Of a stretch of DNA of 64,000 bases, positions 16,038 to 24,779 are shown piece by piece. Both the position numbers and the translations under genes were made by a program. The stretch comes from DATIRA01 sp964553405 (lineage in GTDB: Bacteria; Pseudomonadota; Gammaproteobacteria; Steroidobacterales; Steroidobacteraceae). Position 1 is the stretch's first letter; the number at the start of each line of letters is the position of its first letter. The DNA lies in NCBI GenBank assembly GCA_964553405.1, contig CAZKLS010000002.1:1-64000 (forward strand), given 5' to 3'. Under the pieces are notes generated by a model. That model saw only the letters and a program-made list of their open reading frames with translations. It had not been told where the DNA came from and ran no database searches.

Positions 16038-16484
16038 ATGGGGGAAGCAATTACCTTTACTTCGCGAGTGGCGCGCGATCACCGCTCGGCCCTCGAGCGC
16101 CTGTTGTTCTTCAACGGCTGCCAGTCGCGCTTCGCGCACCAGATCGCCCATGCGATCGACCGCTACGGCCCGCCGGAAATACGCGAGCAGGAGGGTTGGT
16201 TGCGCGTCAGCGTAGGCGGCCACGGCGACGTGCAGTCGCTGTTCGCGGTCGAGCCGGAGACCGGACGACCCATCGGCGTGGCGGTCTACATGCGCTCCGA
16301 CGTCGAGCATGTCACGGTGCTTCACCTCGGACTCAGCGAGGAGTACTGCGCGGGCGGCAGGCGCGCTGAGGCCCGGCTGCTGCTGCGGCTGATGAAGGAG
16401 ATCCGCCGCTCCTCACGGCGGGTAAAGGGCGTGCGCAGGCTGCAGGTCGCCTACGGCGCGCAGCGCTCCCGCGCGCTGCCGTGA
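16038..16484 (+). CDS. Hypothetical protein, possibly GNAT-like
   Basis: A 148-residue protein I cannot assign firmly. It has an N-terminal helical part (SALERLLFFNGCQSRFAHQI), then strands LFAVEPE and GVAVYMRS, and a segment VTVLHLGLSEEY followed by a basic helix LLRLMKEIRRSSRRVKGVRR. Strand-helix order around HLGLSEEY resembles the acetyl-CoA-binding part of GNAT acetyltransferases, but the canonical Q/RxxGxG/A loop is not evident. The start is ATG 16038; 296 bp without a gene lie upstream and hold nothing I can name. It ends 1 bp from the convergent esterase gene. Confidence 0.55.
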   Translation: MGEAITFTSRVARDHRSALERLLFFNGCQSRFAHQIAHAIDRYGPPEIREQEGWLRVSVGGHGDVQSLFAVEPETGRPIGVAVYMRSDVEHVTVLHLGLSEEYCAGGRRAEARLLLRLMKEIRRSSRRVKGVRRLQVAYGAQRSRALP

Positions 16485-16485
16485 G

Positions 16486-17541
16486 TCAGCGCTGCTCGCC
16501 GAGCAGGTCGGCGATCATCTGCCTGAGGCCCGCTATCTGCGCACCGCGTTTGAGTGCGTAGTCCTCGCCCTCGTAGCCCCACCAGTCCCAGCAGCCATTC
16601 GGGTTGAGCGGCTGGTAGCTCGGTGCGAGCTGCGGGAACAGCAGCACGATCGAGTTCGCCGCGGCCGTCTCCAGGTAACCCGCCGACTCCACGAACTCGC
16701 GACCGATCTCGGTGGCGCCCTGCTTGCAGCCATGGAACACGACGTGCAGGCGGCAGCGGGCGGTTGCCCCGGCCCGGCAGTCCTCGGGCACGAACAGCCA
16801 ACCCTGCTCCGCGAAAGCCCGGCTCGACGCGACTTCGGCGTACGGTCGCTGGTCGAACGCACGCAGCTCCCCGGCAGGGTCGTTTCCGCCGTCCGCCTGC
16901 AGCGGGCCGTACAGCTGCCCGAGCAGCGCCCGTGCAGCGTCGAAGCCGCAGTTGCCCAGGTACGGCGACTCGGTCAGCCCGCACGCCCGGCCCTTGCCGA
17001 CCGTCGGGAAGGTATGGCCGGTGGCGCTGCGTTCCACGCGCAGCACGTTCTCCGGTCGCACCAGGGTCTCGTAATACGCCTGCAACGCATCGACGACCGT
17101 CGTTGCGACGACTTCGTCGTCGGCGCCATGGAAGATCCAGACCCGGTCGTCGACCAGTCCGGCGATCGGATCGATCTCCCCGTTCAACGCCATGTGGCTC
17201 GTGATTTCCAGCAGCCGGTCGGTCGGGATTCCCTCGCCGTCCTTCATGCAGCGTCCGAGCGCGAGCCGCAGCGAATTCTCCGCGCAGTAGTACGGGCCTG
17301 CCGCCAGTACGCCGGCGCCACCGACCAGGTCGGAGTAGGCGACGTGAAATTGCACGGCCATGTAGCCTCCCGCCGAAATGCCGGAGACCGTGACCGATTC
17401 CGGATCGATCGGGAGTCGCGGCAGGCGATCGGGCTCGCTGCGTTCGCCGCAGCCGGCAATCGCGAGCAGCAACGCCAGCGCGGCGGCGTGCGCCATGCCG
17501 GGCCGGCCCGACGGCAGGCCTGGAGCGGATTCCTGAGACAT
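16486..17541 (-). CDS. PHB depolymerase-like esterase lipoprotein
   Basis: A 351-residue predicted lipoprotein (lipobox AIAGC, Cys31) with an alpha/beta-hydrolase fold. The nucleophile elbow is GISAGG (Ser56), placed very early as in the extracellular PHB depolymerase/feruloyl-esterase type family. The catalytic Asp is probably in FHGADDEVV and the His in SATGHTFPT. Further family segments are VFHGCKQG and NPNGCWDWWGY. It probably hydrolyses polyhydroxyalkanoate or related esters at the envelope. The start ATG 17541 has GAGAG ten bases upstream; ATG 17496 is an alternative. It is divergent from the EEP gene 43 bp away. Confidence 0.82.
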   Translation of the reverse strand: MSQESAPGLPSGRPGMAHAAALALLLAIAGCGERSEPDRLPRLPIDPESVTVSGISAGGYMAVQFHVAYSDLVGGAGVLAAGPYYCAENSLRLALGRCMKDGEGIPTDRLLEITSHMALNGEIDPIAGLVDDRVWIFHGADDEVVATTVVDALQAYYETLVRPENVLRVERSATGHTFPTVGKGRACGLTESPYLGNCGFDAARALLGQLYGPLQADGGNDPAGELRAFDQRPYAEVASSRAFAEQGWLFVPEDCRAGATARCRLHVVFHGCKQGATEIGREFVESAGYLETAAANSIVLLFPQLAPSYQPLNPNGCWDWWGYEGEDYALKRGAQIAGLRQMIADLLGEQR

Positions 17542-17584
17542 CCGGCAAGCATCTCTCAGTTTCGTGCTGATAGGCTAGTCGACG

Positions 17585-18556
17585 ATGCGCGGCCGCCAAT
17601 CCGCGACCTCTCAGCAGAAACGACCCGGGTCTCCGGCAGCCGTCGTGGGACGGGCTGTTCTTGCGGCGCTCTGCGCGGCGAGCGTGCTGGCCGTGATGTC
17701 GCCGCTCGGGTGGCCGTTCGAGCTGTTCGTGCACTTCCGGCCGCAGTACGCGGTTGCATCGGTGCTGGTCGCGGTGCTGCTGGCGGGGCTCGGGCACCGG
17801 CGGCCGGCGGCGGTCGCGCTGATGCTGGCCGTGCTCCATGCCTGGCCGGTGGTGCCGAGCTCGCAGGCCGGTGCAGCGCGCGTCGCCTGCGACGGACCGG
17901 CGCTCACGGTCGCTACCGTGAACCTCTGGTTCCGGAACCCCGACCCGGCGGCCTTCGTGTCCTGGCTCGCCTCCGAGCCTGCGGACCTGGTGATACTGCA
18001 GGAGGTCACCGACGAATGGGCGAGCGCGCTGGTCGCGCTGGCCGCCGATTACCCGCACCAGTGGCTGCTTCCGCGCCAGGATCCGTACGGCATCGGTGTG
18101 ATCAGCCGGCACGCGCTCAACGTCGCCAGCGCCGATCTTGCCGGGGACGGCCTGCCGTCGCTGACCGGCACCATCGAAATCGAGGATCGCGAACTGCGCT
18201 TCATCGGACTGCACACTCGCTGGCCCGTGTTGCCCGGGCTCGCCCGTCAGCGCGACGCGGCGCTCATCAACGCGGCCGATGCGCTGCGTGCCCGCGACAC
18301 GCCGGCCGTCCTGCTCGGCGACCTGAACCTGAGTCCCTATGCGCCGCGATACGAGCAGCTGCTGGATCGCGGCGGACTGCAGGATGTGCTGCCGCGTCGT
18401 GCCTGGCACCCGACCTGGATGGCGGGCTTCTGGCCGCTTGCGCTGCGCATCGACCACCTGCTGGTTTCGGACGGACTGTGCGTCGAGGAGGCGGGCGTCG
18501 GGCCCGACGTCGGCTCGGACCATCGTCCCGTGATCTCGCGCCTCAGGCTGCGCTGA
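17585..18556 (+). CDS. Endonuclease/exonuclease/phosphatase-family membrane protein
   Basis: A 323-residue protein with two or three N-terminal membrane helices (about residues 20-40, 55-68, 72-88) and a C-terminal EEP domain. Motifs visible are TVATVNLWFRN, LQEVTDEW (metal Glu), GLHTRWP, LLGDLNLSPY (Asp/Asn), IDHLLVS and GSDHRPV (Asp-His). The set is complete for a Mg-dependent hydrolase. The catalytic domain probably faces the periplasm, as in the membrane-anchored EEP family; substrate unknown. The start is ATG 17585. Confidence 0.87.
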   Translation: MRGRQSATSQQKRPGSPAAVVGRAVLAALCAASVLAVMSPLGWPFELFVHFRPQYAVASVLVAVLLAGLGHRRPAAVALMLAVLHAWPVVPSSQAGAARVACDGPALTVATVNLWFRNPDPAAFVSWLASEPADLVILQEVTDEWASALVALAADYPHQWLLPRQDPYGIGVISRHALNVASADLAGDGLPSLTGTIEIEDRELRFIGLHTRWPVLPGLARQRDAALINAADALRARDTPAVLLGDLNLSPYAPRYEQLLDRGGLQDVLPRRAWHPTWMAGFWPLALRIDHLLVSDGLCVEEAGVGPDVGSDHRPVISRLRLR

Positions 18557-18608
18557 CCCGCCATCCGGCCGCCACCGCAGATCCGGCGCGAACGGGCCGG
18601 CGATCAGC

Positions 18609-19532
18609 TCAGCCCGGTCCGAGCGTCTCGCCGGTCGGGGCTTCGAATTCCTGGCAGCACTCCAGCAGCCAGGTCCGGAATCGAACCACTTTCGGCAGCG
18701 AGAAATGCTCCGGGGGCGCGACCAGGTACCAGGCCCGCCGCTGCTGAACGCTGGGCAGCATCGGCCGAACCAGCCGCCCGGCGGCGAGCTCCGAAGCCAC
18801 CAGCGACCATCGGGCCAGCGCCACCCCTGCACCCTGCTCGACGGCCGCGAGCGCCGCCGAGGAGTCCTCGAGCTGCGGAATCGTCTCGGCGCGGGTCGTA
18901 TCGCCTCCGACCCGCCTCAACCAGTCCACCCAGGGCTCGGAGCGGCTGTGGATCAACGGGTATCGCGAGAAATCCGACAGCGTCTGTATCGGACCGAGCT
19001 TCGACAGCAGTGCGGGGCTGCAGACCGGGAAGACCCACTCGTCGAGCAGGCGTTCGGCCTTCAGGCCCGGCCACGGGCCCAGGCCATAGATGATGGCCGC
19101 GTGGAAATCATCCCGGCTGAAGTCGAGCTCCGCCCGGGGCGGGCCGAAGCGCACCTCGATCTCCGGATGACGCCGGGTGAACTCGCCCAGGCGGGGCAGC
19201 AGCCAGCGCTGCAGGAACTCGCTCGGGACGCTCAGGTTCAGCAACCCGCCAACGCGTTCCCGGCGCAGCCGGTCCACGGCCCGGCGCAGCTCGTCGAGTC
19301 CCCGGGCGACGCCAGGCAGCAGTTCTGCTCCCTCCTGTGTGAGGGCGACGGCACGCGTGTGCCGGCGGAACAGCGGTACACCGATGTCCGCTTCGAGCGC
19401 CTTGACCTGGGCGCTCACGGCCGCCGTCGTGACGCCGAGTTCCTTCGCAGCCGCGGTGAAGCTCAGGTGCGTCGCGACCGCTTCGAATACCCGCAGGGCA
19501 TTGAGTGGCAGGCGATCCGGCTGGCCGGACAT
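18609..19532 (-). CDS. LysR-family transcriptional regulator, GcvA-like
   Basis: A 307-residue regulator with an N-terminal winged HTH (about residues 7-66: LNALRVFEAVATHLSFTAAA, then SAQVKALEADIGVPLF). The C-terminal effector domain begins LLNLSVPSEFLQRWLLPRL and contains RSEPWVDWLR and AAVEQGAGVALARW, typical of the GcvA subgroup. The start is ATG 19532; a TTG at 19565 would add 11 residues. It is divergent from the lipocalin gene, and LysR regulators often act on such a neighbour. The 168 bp between them contains an AT-rich GTAAAC/GTTAAC patch near 19545-19570. Confidence 0.9.
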   Translation of the reverse strand: MSGQPDRLPLNALRVFEAVATHLSFTAAAKELGVTTAAVSAQVKALEADIGVPLFRRHTRAVALTQEGAELLPGVARGLDELRRAVDRLRRERVGGLLNLSVPSEFLQRWLLPRLGEFTRRHPEIEVRFGPPRAELDFSRDDFHAAIIYGLGPWPGLKAERLLDEWVFPVCSPALLSKLGPIQTLSDFSRYPLIHSRSEPWVDWLRRVGGDTTRAETIPQLEDSSAALAAVEQGAGVALARWSLVASELAAGRLVRPMLPSVQQRRAWYLVAPPEHFSLPKVVRFRTWLLECCQEFEAPTGETLGPG

Positions 19533-19700
19533 GTCACGGGCCTCGTGTAAACAATTCGTTAACAATAAGATGAAATTCTCTTGCCAGCAAGCTATCTGCG
19601 TCGCGACTTATCCAGTCAATCTGAAGAAACCGACGCGCTGCGCAAGCCTGAAACCAGCCCGTGCCCGCGGTCGAACAGGCGGGTATCGGGAGATGAAATC

Positions 19701-20225
19701 ATGCTTGTTAGTCGCCTGGTCGGCGCTGCTTCGGGCCTGTTGATGCTGGTCGCCTGCTCGTCCTCACCCTCGATTCCCACGGCCAGCCAGGTCGACCTGG
19801 ATCGCTTCATGGGCGACTGGTACGTGATCGCGAACATCCCCACCTTCCTCGAGAAAGGCGCCCATAACGCCGTCGAGTCGTACCGGCTCGATCCGGACGG
19901 CAGCATCGCGACCACGTTCACCTTCCGCCAGGACGCCTTCGACGGGCCCGAGAAGGTGATGCATCCCCGCGGGTTCGTCCGGGATCGGGAATCCAATGCG
20001 GTGTGGGGGATGCAGTTCGTCTGGCCCATCAAGGCCGAATACCTGGTCGCATACGTGGACGAGGACTACACCGAGACGATCATCGCGCGCAGCGCCCGCG
20101 ACTACGTCTGGATCATGGCGCGCGAGCCCGAGATCTCCGCTGCGGACTACGCGCGGCTCGCCCGGCGCGTGGCGGATCTCGGTTACGATGTGAGCAAGTT
20201 GCAGAGGGTTCCGCAGCGCTGGTGA
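19701..20225 (+). CDS. blc: Outer-membrane lipocalin (Blc-like)
   Basis: A 174-residue bacterial lipocalin. The signal peptide ends in a lipobox (LVAC, Cys19). The lipocalin signature FMGDWYVIANIPTFLEKG (GxW motif) is followed by YRLDPDGSIATTFTF, a VWGMQFVWPIKAEYLVAYVDED strand pair region, and RDYVWIMAREPEIS. Blc proteins bind lysophospholipids or fatty acids at the outer membrane. The start ATG 19701 has GGGAG about ten bases upstream. Divergent from the LysR gene. Confidence 0.92.
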   Translation: MLVSRLVGAASGLLMLVACSSSPSIPTASQVDLDRFMGDWYVIANIPTFLEKGAHNAVESYRLDPDGSIATTFTFRQDAFDGPEKVMHPRGFVRDRESNAVWGMQFVWPIKAEYLVAYVDEDYTETIIARSARDYVWIMAREPEISAADYARLARRVADLGYDVSKLQRVPQRW

Positions 20226-20282
20226 ACTTCGCTGCGTAACGCCCGCTGATCACGAGCCGCCCGGTTTCGGCGGCGCAACTAC

Positions 20283-20302
20283 GACCGGCCGGCCGGCCGG
20301 TC
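20283..20302. repeat. Perfect 20-bp GC palindrome upstream of the dodecin gene
   Basis: A perfect palindrome built of alternating CCGG units, 22 bp before the dodecin start. It could form a hairpin in the mRNA leader, close to the GAGGAGG ribosome site at 20312-20318, or be chance in GC-rich DNA. Confidence 0.4.
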
Positions 20303-20324
20303 GGTCAGACTGAGGAGGCCAATC

Positions 20325-20534
20325 ATGTCCGTCGCCAAGATTACAGAGATCACCGCCACGTCGAAGAAGAGCTTTGCCGACGCGGTCGAGAGCGGCGTCA
20401 AGCGCGCCAGCAAGACGATCCACGGCATCACCGGCGCGTGGGTCGCCGACCAGGAAGTGGCGGTCAAGGGCGGCAAGGTGACCGAGTACAAGGTCAGGCT
20501 GAAGCTGACCTTCGTGCTGGACGACAAGTCCTGA
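20325..20534 (+). CDS. Dodecin (flavin-binding)
   Basis: A 69-residue dodecin, a small protein that forms a hollow 12-mer storing or buffering flavins. Features are VAKITEITATSKKSFADAVE, the aromatic position in GAWVADQEV and the C-terminal strand TEYKVRLKLTFVLDD. Length and motifs are canonical. A strong GAGGAGG Shine-Dalgarno sequence at 20312-20318 precedes ATG 20325. Confidence 0.95.
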   Translation: MSVAKITEITATSKKSFADAVESGVKRASKTIHGITGAWVADQEVAVKGGKVTEYKVRLKLTFVLDDKS

Positions 20535-20571
20535 ACACGGCGCGGGCGCCGGGCGAGGAGGTTTCGATCAC

Positions 20572-21042
20572 ATGACGTTCAACCAGGCCACCGTTGCCGT
20601 GGCAGCCTGCCTGCTGGTCGCTGCGGCGGTCGCCGACGGCCCCTCCCCGGCGAGCATCTCGCCCGAGGCGCTCAGCGAGCGCCAGTCGCAGGGCGAGCAG
20701 GCGCCGTTCGTGCTCGACGTGCGCAGCCCGGAGGAATTCGTGACCGGGCACGTCCCGGGCGCCGTCAACATTCCGTTCGACCAGGTCGCCGGCCGGCTCG
20801 CCGAGATCCCGAAGGACCAGGACCTGGTGCTCTACTGCCGCAGTGGCCGGCGAGCCAGTATCGCGGCCGATGTGCTGGTGGCCAACGGCTACGCCGCGCC
20901 GTCGTTGCTCGAAGGCGACATGGCCGGTTGGCAGCGGGCCGACCTGCCCGTCGAGCGCCCTGCGGATGCGGCGGCCTGTGTCGCTGCACTGCAGGCCGCC
21001 CGCGGCGCAGCGGAGGCCTGCGCTCCCCCGGCCGTCCGCTGA
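20572..21042 (+). CDS. Rhodanese-like protein, exported
   Basis: A 156-residue single-domain rhodanese. Residues 1-22 form a Sec signal peptide (VAACLLVAAAVADG), so it acts in the periplasm. The domain shows VLDVRSPEEFVTGHVPGAVNIP and the active-site loop YCRSGRRA with the catalytic Cys, then GDMAGWQRADLP. It could transfer sulfane sulfur or act as a redox thiol. The start ATG 20572 follows GAGGAGG. It lies 37 bp after the dodecin gene on the same strand. Confidence 0.9.
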   Translation: MTFNQATVAVAACLLVAAAVADGPSPASISPEALSERQSQGEQAPFVLDVRSPEEFVTGHVPGAVNIPFDQVAGRLAEIPKDQDLVLYCRSGRRASIAADVLVANGYAAPSLLEGDMAGWQRADLPVERPADAAACVAALQAARGAAEACAPPAVR

Positions 21043-21052
21043 AGCGCTGCGC

Positions 21053-22177
21053 TCAGGAACCGAGCGCCTGGTCCAGGTCGCGCACCAGGTCCTCGGCGTT
21101 CTCGAGCCCGACCGACAGCCTGATCAGGTTGGGCGGCGTCGTGGTGCGCGGCCCCTCGATCGAAGCGCGGTGCTCGATCAGGCTCTCCACGCCGCCGAGG
21201 CTGGTCGCGCGCGTGAAGATCGCGGTTCGGGCCACGACCGCGAGCGCCGCCGCGGCGTCGCCCGGCACCTGGAACGAAACCACCCCGCCGTAGCCGCCGT
21301 CCATCTGCCGCGCTGCCAGCGCGTGCCCCGGATGCGATTCGAGACCGGGATAGTGGACAGTGAGCACGCGCCGGTCCGCGGCGAGAGCGCGCGCCAGCGT
21401 GAGCGCATTCTCCGCCTGGCCCCGCACCCTGCAGGGCAGCGTCGCCAGGCTGCGCAGCAGCAGCCAGCAGTCGAACGGGGACGGTATCCCGCCCGCGGAT
21501 GACTGGAATTCCCTCAACCGTTCGAGGGGCGGCCCCGCGTCCTTCACGACTACGACGCCGCCGAGCAGGTCGCTGTGCCCGCCGAGGTACTTGGTCGAGC
21601 TGTGCATCACGAGGTCGGCCCCGAGCTCGAGCGGGCGTTGCAGCACCGGGCTGGCAAACGTGTTGTCGCAGGCGAGCAGCGCGCCCTGCGCGTGTGCGAG
21701 GTCCGCGATGGCCGCGATGTCGCTGATCCGGAGCAGCGGGTTGGACGGGGTCTCCAGCCACAGCAGCGACGCTCCGGCTTCCAGCGCCCGTTCCACCGCG
21801 GACAGGTCGGTCATGTCCACGAAGTCGCTGCGTATGCCGAAGCGCGGCAGCAGCTCCCGGAGCTGGGCCGCGGTGCCGTGATAGCAGTCCTCGGAACACA
21901 GCACCCGGCCGCCGGGCGCTGCGAGACTGAACACGGCCAGCGAGGCGGCGGAGCCTGAGGCGAAGGCGACGGCCTGCGTTCCGGACTCCAGCGCCGCGAT
22001 CGCCCGCTCGAGCGAGGCGCGATTGGGATTGTCCGCCCGTGCGTAGCTGAAACCTCGCGGATATCCGCCCTCGACCGACCGCTCGAAAGTGGTCGACAGG
22101 TGGATCGGCTCGCGCACCGCGCCGGTCGCAGCGTCGATCGCGCGGCCGGCATGAATCGCCAGGGTCTCTATCTTCAT
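21053..22177 (-). CDS. PLP-dependent transsulfuration enzyme (cystathionine gamma-synthase/lyase family)
   Basis: A 374-residue PLP enzyme of the Cys/Met metabolism family. It shows the opening ETLAIHAGR, FSYARADNPNRASLERA, ASGSAASLAVF, LLWLETPSNPLL, DNTFASPVLQRPLELGAD and the Schiff-base lysine in SSTKYLGGHSD. The C-terminal SLGGVESLIEHR and RLSVGLENAEDLVRDL complete the fold. Family members make cystathionine, split it or release H2S; which one cannot be read from motifs. The start ATG 22177 overlaps the upstream stop (ATGA), so it is translationally coupled to the DAK2/DegV gene. It is the last gene of the gspA-gspB operon. Confidence 0.9.
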   Translation of the reverse strand: MKIETLAIHAGRAIDAATGAVREPIHLSTTFERSVEGGYPRGFSYARADNPNRASLERAIAALESGTQAVAFASGSAASLAVFSLAAPGGRVLCSEDCYHGTAAQLRELLPRFGIRSDFVDMTDLSAVERALEAGASLLWLETPSNPLLRISDIAAIADLAHAQGALLACDNTFASPVLQRPLELGADLVMHSSTKYLGGHSDLLGGVVVVKDAGPPLERLREFQSSAGGIPSPFDCWLLLRSLATLPCRVRGQAENALTLARALAADRRVLTVHYPGLESHPGHALAARQMDGGYGGVVSFQVPGDAAAALAVVARTAIFTRATSLGGVESLIEHRASIEGPRTTTPPNLIRLSVGLENAEDLVRDLDQALGS

Positions 22178-23991
22178 CGTGGCGGCTCGTACTCCTGCAG
22201 GCCGACGACCAGCATGCCCGGCCCGCCGTGCGCGCCGAGCGCGCTGCCGAGTGGCAGCAGCCGCGCATAGCACACGTTCGGCCCGCTCAGGCGGTCCAGC
22301 AGCCACTGTCCGTCGCTTTCGCAGTTCGCGTGACCCACGAGCACGCGGTAGCTGCGGCTCGGGTCCATTCGTCGCCGCACGAAGCCGGCGAACTTCTCCC
22401 TGAGCCGCCCGCGTCCGAACACCACGCCGCCGGGCGTGACGCGGCCCCGTGCGTCGTTGTGCAGGACCGGCATCAGCCGGAACGCGTCCGCGACGTTCTT
22501 GACCCAGCGCGGCACCCGTCCCCCGCGCACCGCGTACTCCAGCGATCCCGCGAGGCCGAAGGTCCGTGTCCGGGGCAGGATCGCGCGGGTCGCCGCGGCG
22601 ATCTGCTCGCCGTCCATCCCGGCCCTGGCGCATTCGGCCGCGAACATCGCGACCAGTCCCTGGCCGAGCGAAGCATTCATGCTGTCGATCACGGTCACCT
22701 GGCCGTGGGTGCGGGTTCGGGCCGCGGCCATCTCGGCGGCTGCGCAGGTGCCGCTGACCTGCCGGGTCAGGTTCACCGAGATCACCGAGGAGTAATGCGA
22801 GCCGAGAAACTCGAACTGGCGACGGAAGTCCCCGGGCGGGGGCTGGGACGTCGTGGGCGGCTCGGGATTGCGCTGGATCTCGTGGAAGAACTCGTCCGGC
22901 GTGATGCCGACCTTGTCCAGGTAGCTCCGCTCGCCGAAATGAACGCGCAGCGGCACGATGTGGATGTCGAGGCGATCGAGCTCCTCTTCGGGAATGTCCG
23001 CCGCGGAATCGGTGACGACGGCGACCCGGCGGGCTGCAGCGTGCGCCGAGTGCTGCTGGCGCAGCATGTCGTCGGCCTTCTCGTTCGATACGCGGCCGAA
23101 GCGGGCCGCGATGCGGAACACCTCGGCCGGTTCGTTGACGTGCACGTGGATGCGCACCTTGTGCTGCAGCCCCGCGACCACCAGGCTGCTGCCGATCGGC
23201 GCCAGTGCCTCGCGCAGCCGGCGGCGGTCGACCTGCTCCGCGAGCACGATGCACTCGGTGCAGTAGCGGTGCTCGAGATCCTGCTCCTCGCCCGCCGTGG
23301 CTTCCATGGCGGAGTCGATCACCAGCGGCACCGGTTCGGGCGGGTCGTCCTGCGATCCGGCCTCCAGGTACTCCAGCATGCCCGAAACCAGCTCGAAGAA
23401 GCCCAGCGCTCCTGCGTCCACCACGTTCGCGCGCCGCAGCGCCTCCAGCTGATGCGTAGTGCGTTGCACCGACTGCTGCGCTGCCGCCACGCCGCGCCGC
23501 AGCAGCGCCAGGAAATCCTGAGCACCCTCGATCGAGGTCTCCTGCAGCGCCCGGGCGAAATCGGTCAGCACGCTCAAGATCGTGCCATCGCGCGGGTCGC
23601 TCAGGCTGTCCCTGGCATACGAGGCACCGCCTGCGACACCTTCGACGAAGTCGCCCGGGCTCAGCCGGCCGAGATGCCCCAGCCGGTCGCAGAGACCGAG
23701 AAAGAACTGCGCGAGGATCGCGCCGGAATTGCCGCGCGCGCCGTCGAGCGCGGCGTCGGCGACCCGTGTCAACGTCTGCCCGGCATGGCTGTCGGGCCAG
23801 CGCTTCAGCGTGCCGAGCACCGCGCTCATCGTCAGCGCGAGGTTGGTGCCGGTGTCGCCATCGGGCACCGGGAACACGTTGATCTTGTTCAGGTGTTCCT
23901 GGCGCAGCAGGACGCGATGAATGCCCGCCTTCAGCGCCCGGTTCAGGCGGATTCCATCGAGGCCGTCGACGATAACGACTGCGGAGCTCAA
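22174..23991 (-). CDS. DAK2-DegV fusion (single-chain FakA/FakB-like protein)
   Basis: A 605-residue fusion starting at TTG 23991. Residues 1-200 are a DAK2/DhaL ATP-binding domain: NVFPVPDGDTGTNLALTM carries the metal-binding aspartates and GARGNSGAILAQFFLG follows. Residues about 215-310 hold the FakA-type middle domain with YCTECIV and HVHVNEP. From about 318 the chain is a DegV domain (VAVVTDSAADIP, SQPPPGDF, GTCAAAEMAAA, GRVPRW). In Firmicutes, FakA phosphorylates fatty acids bound to a separate DegV protein, FakB. Here both are one chain. It starts 11 bp after gspB and overlaps the next gene by 4 bp. Confidence 0.88.
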   Translation of the reverse strand: MSSAVVIVDGLDGIRLNRALKAGIHRVLLRQEHLNKINVFPVPDGDTGTNLALTMSAVLGTLKRWPDSHAGQTLTRVADAALDGARGNSGAILAQFFLGLCDRLGHLGRLSPGDFVEGVAGGASYARDSLSDPRDGTILSVLTDFARALQETSIEGAQDFLALLRRGVAAAQQSVQRTTHQLEALRRANVVDAGALGFFELVSGMLEYLEAGSQDDPPEPVPLVIDSAMEATAGEEQDLEHRYCTECIVLAEQVDRRRLREALAPIGSSLVVAGLQHKVRIHVHVNEPAEVFRIAARFGRVSNEKADDMLRQQHSAHAAARRVAVVTDSAADIPEEELDRLDIHIVPLRVHFGERSYLDKVGITPDEFFHEIQRNPEPPTTSQPPPGDFRRQFEFLGSHYSSVISVNLTRQVSGTCAAAEMAAARTRTHGQVTVIDSMNASLGQGLVAMFAAECARAGMDGEQIAAATRAILPRTRTFGLAGSLEYAVRGGRVPRWVKNVADAFRLMPVLHNDARGRVTPGGVVFGRGRLREKFAGFVRRRMDPSRSYRVLVGHANCESDGQWLLDRLSGPNVCYARLLPLGSALGAHGGPGMLVVGLQEYEPPR

Positions 23992-24002
23992 CGCGGGACC
24001 CG

Positions 24003-24773
24003 TCAGTCGCGCGGCAGCAGGTAGCGATTGCCGCGCAGGCTGAGGACGACCCCGTCGCTCCGGATCTCCTCGACGCGCGGCCCCTCGGCGAGGGTCTCGC
24101 CTTCGCGGTACTTGCGGGAGTTGATGAACACGAAGCGCTGCGCGGCGTCGTTCGCATACACGTGCAGCTCGAGCTTCAGTTCCGGCACGCCACCCGGCGC
24201 CATGATCTCGTCGGCGGTGGGCAGGCCGGCAGCAGCGTTGCCCGGTACCGGCAGACTCGCCGCGGTCACCGGCCCGGCCTCGGGCAGCGACTGGTAGATC
24301 ACGCTGCCGCCGCTGCGCGGCGCGGCACTCACGGCGGGGGGTCCCGCGGGCGGCGCCGCGGCACCGTCTTGCAACTCCCGGTCGAGCTTGGGTTCGCGCA
24401 CGGCGACTTCGTCCTCGAGAGGGTTGCGTCCGGGACCCGTCGCCGGCCGGGGCTGCGCGGGCCGCATCATCGGTGACGGTTCGGCCGGTGCCGGCCGCGT
24501 CCTCGTGACGGTGGCCCGTTCGGGAGCCGCACTCGCGGGCCCGGCAGCGGTCGGTCCGGCCGTGGCCACGGCTTCGGGCGGCTCGTCTCGCGACATGTGC
24601 AGCAGCAGGAATCCGAAGGCGAACAGGTTCACGACCAGCAGCGCGACGGCGCCGGTCGCCCAGAAGTTCTTCCCCTTGCGCGCTGGCGCCACGGCCGTTT
24701 CGGCCAGTGTCGGGCCGCTCTGGCGATGGCGCTCGTGCTCGGATTTTCGCAGCGCGTCGAGGATGAAGGACAT
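24003..24773 (-). CDS. gspB: General secretion pathway protein GspB
   Basis: A 256-residue inner-membrane protein. The N-terminus MSFILDALRKSEHERHR is diagnostic for GspB/ExeB. A membrane helix lies at about residues 40-58, then a Pro/Ala-rich periplasmic linker and a C-terminal domain (ELKLELHVYANDAAQRFVFI, YREGETLAEGPRVEEI, GVVLSLRG). With the GspA ATPase it helps the type II secretin assemble through peptidoglycan. Directly follows gspA with 6 bp between them. No other type II secretion gene is visible in the window. Confidence 0.93.
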   Translation of the reverse strand: MSFILDALRKSEHERHRQSGPTLAETAVAPARKGKNFWATGAVALLVVNLFAFGFLLLHMSRDEPPEAVATAGPTAAGPASAAPERATVTRTRPAPAEPSPMMRPAQPRPATGPGRNPLEDEVAVREPKLDRELQDGAAAPPAGPPAVSAAPRSGGSVIYQSLPEAGPVTAASLPVPGNAAAGLPTADEIMAPGGVPELKLELHVYANDAAQRFVFINSRKYREGETLAEGPRVEEIRSDGVVLSLRGNRYLLPRD

Positions 24774-24779
24774 GCTGGC

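Noticed and set aside
15742..16050. N-terminal extension of the receiver-TonB frame up to 16050
   Set aside because: The extra 103 residues are low-complexity and precede the receiver strand; GTG 15741 gives a normal domain start.
21053..24157. 1034-codon minus-strand frame ending in the transsulfuration enzyme
   Set aside because: The first 660 codons are an out-of-frame reading of the DAK2/DegV gene; the enzyme begins at ATG 22177 in the ATGA overlap.
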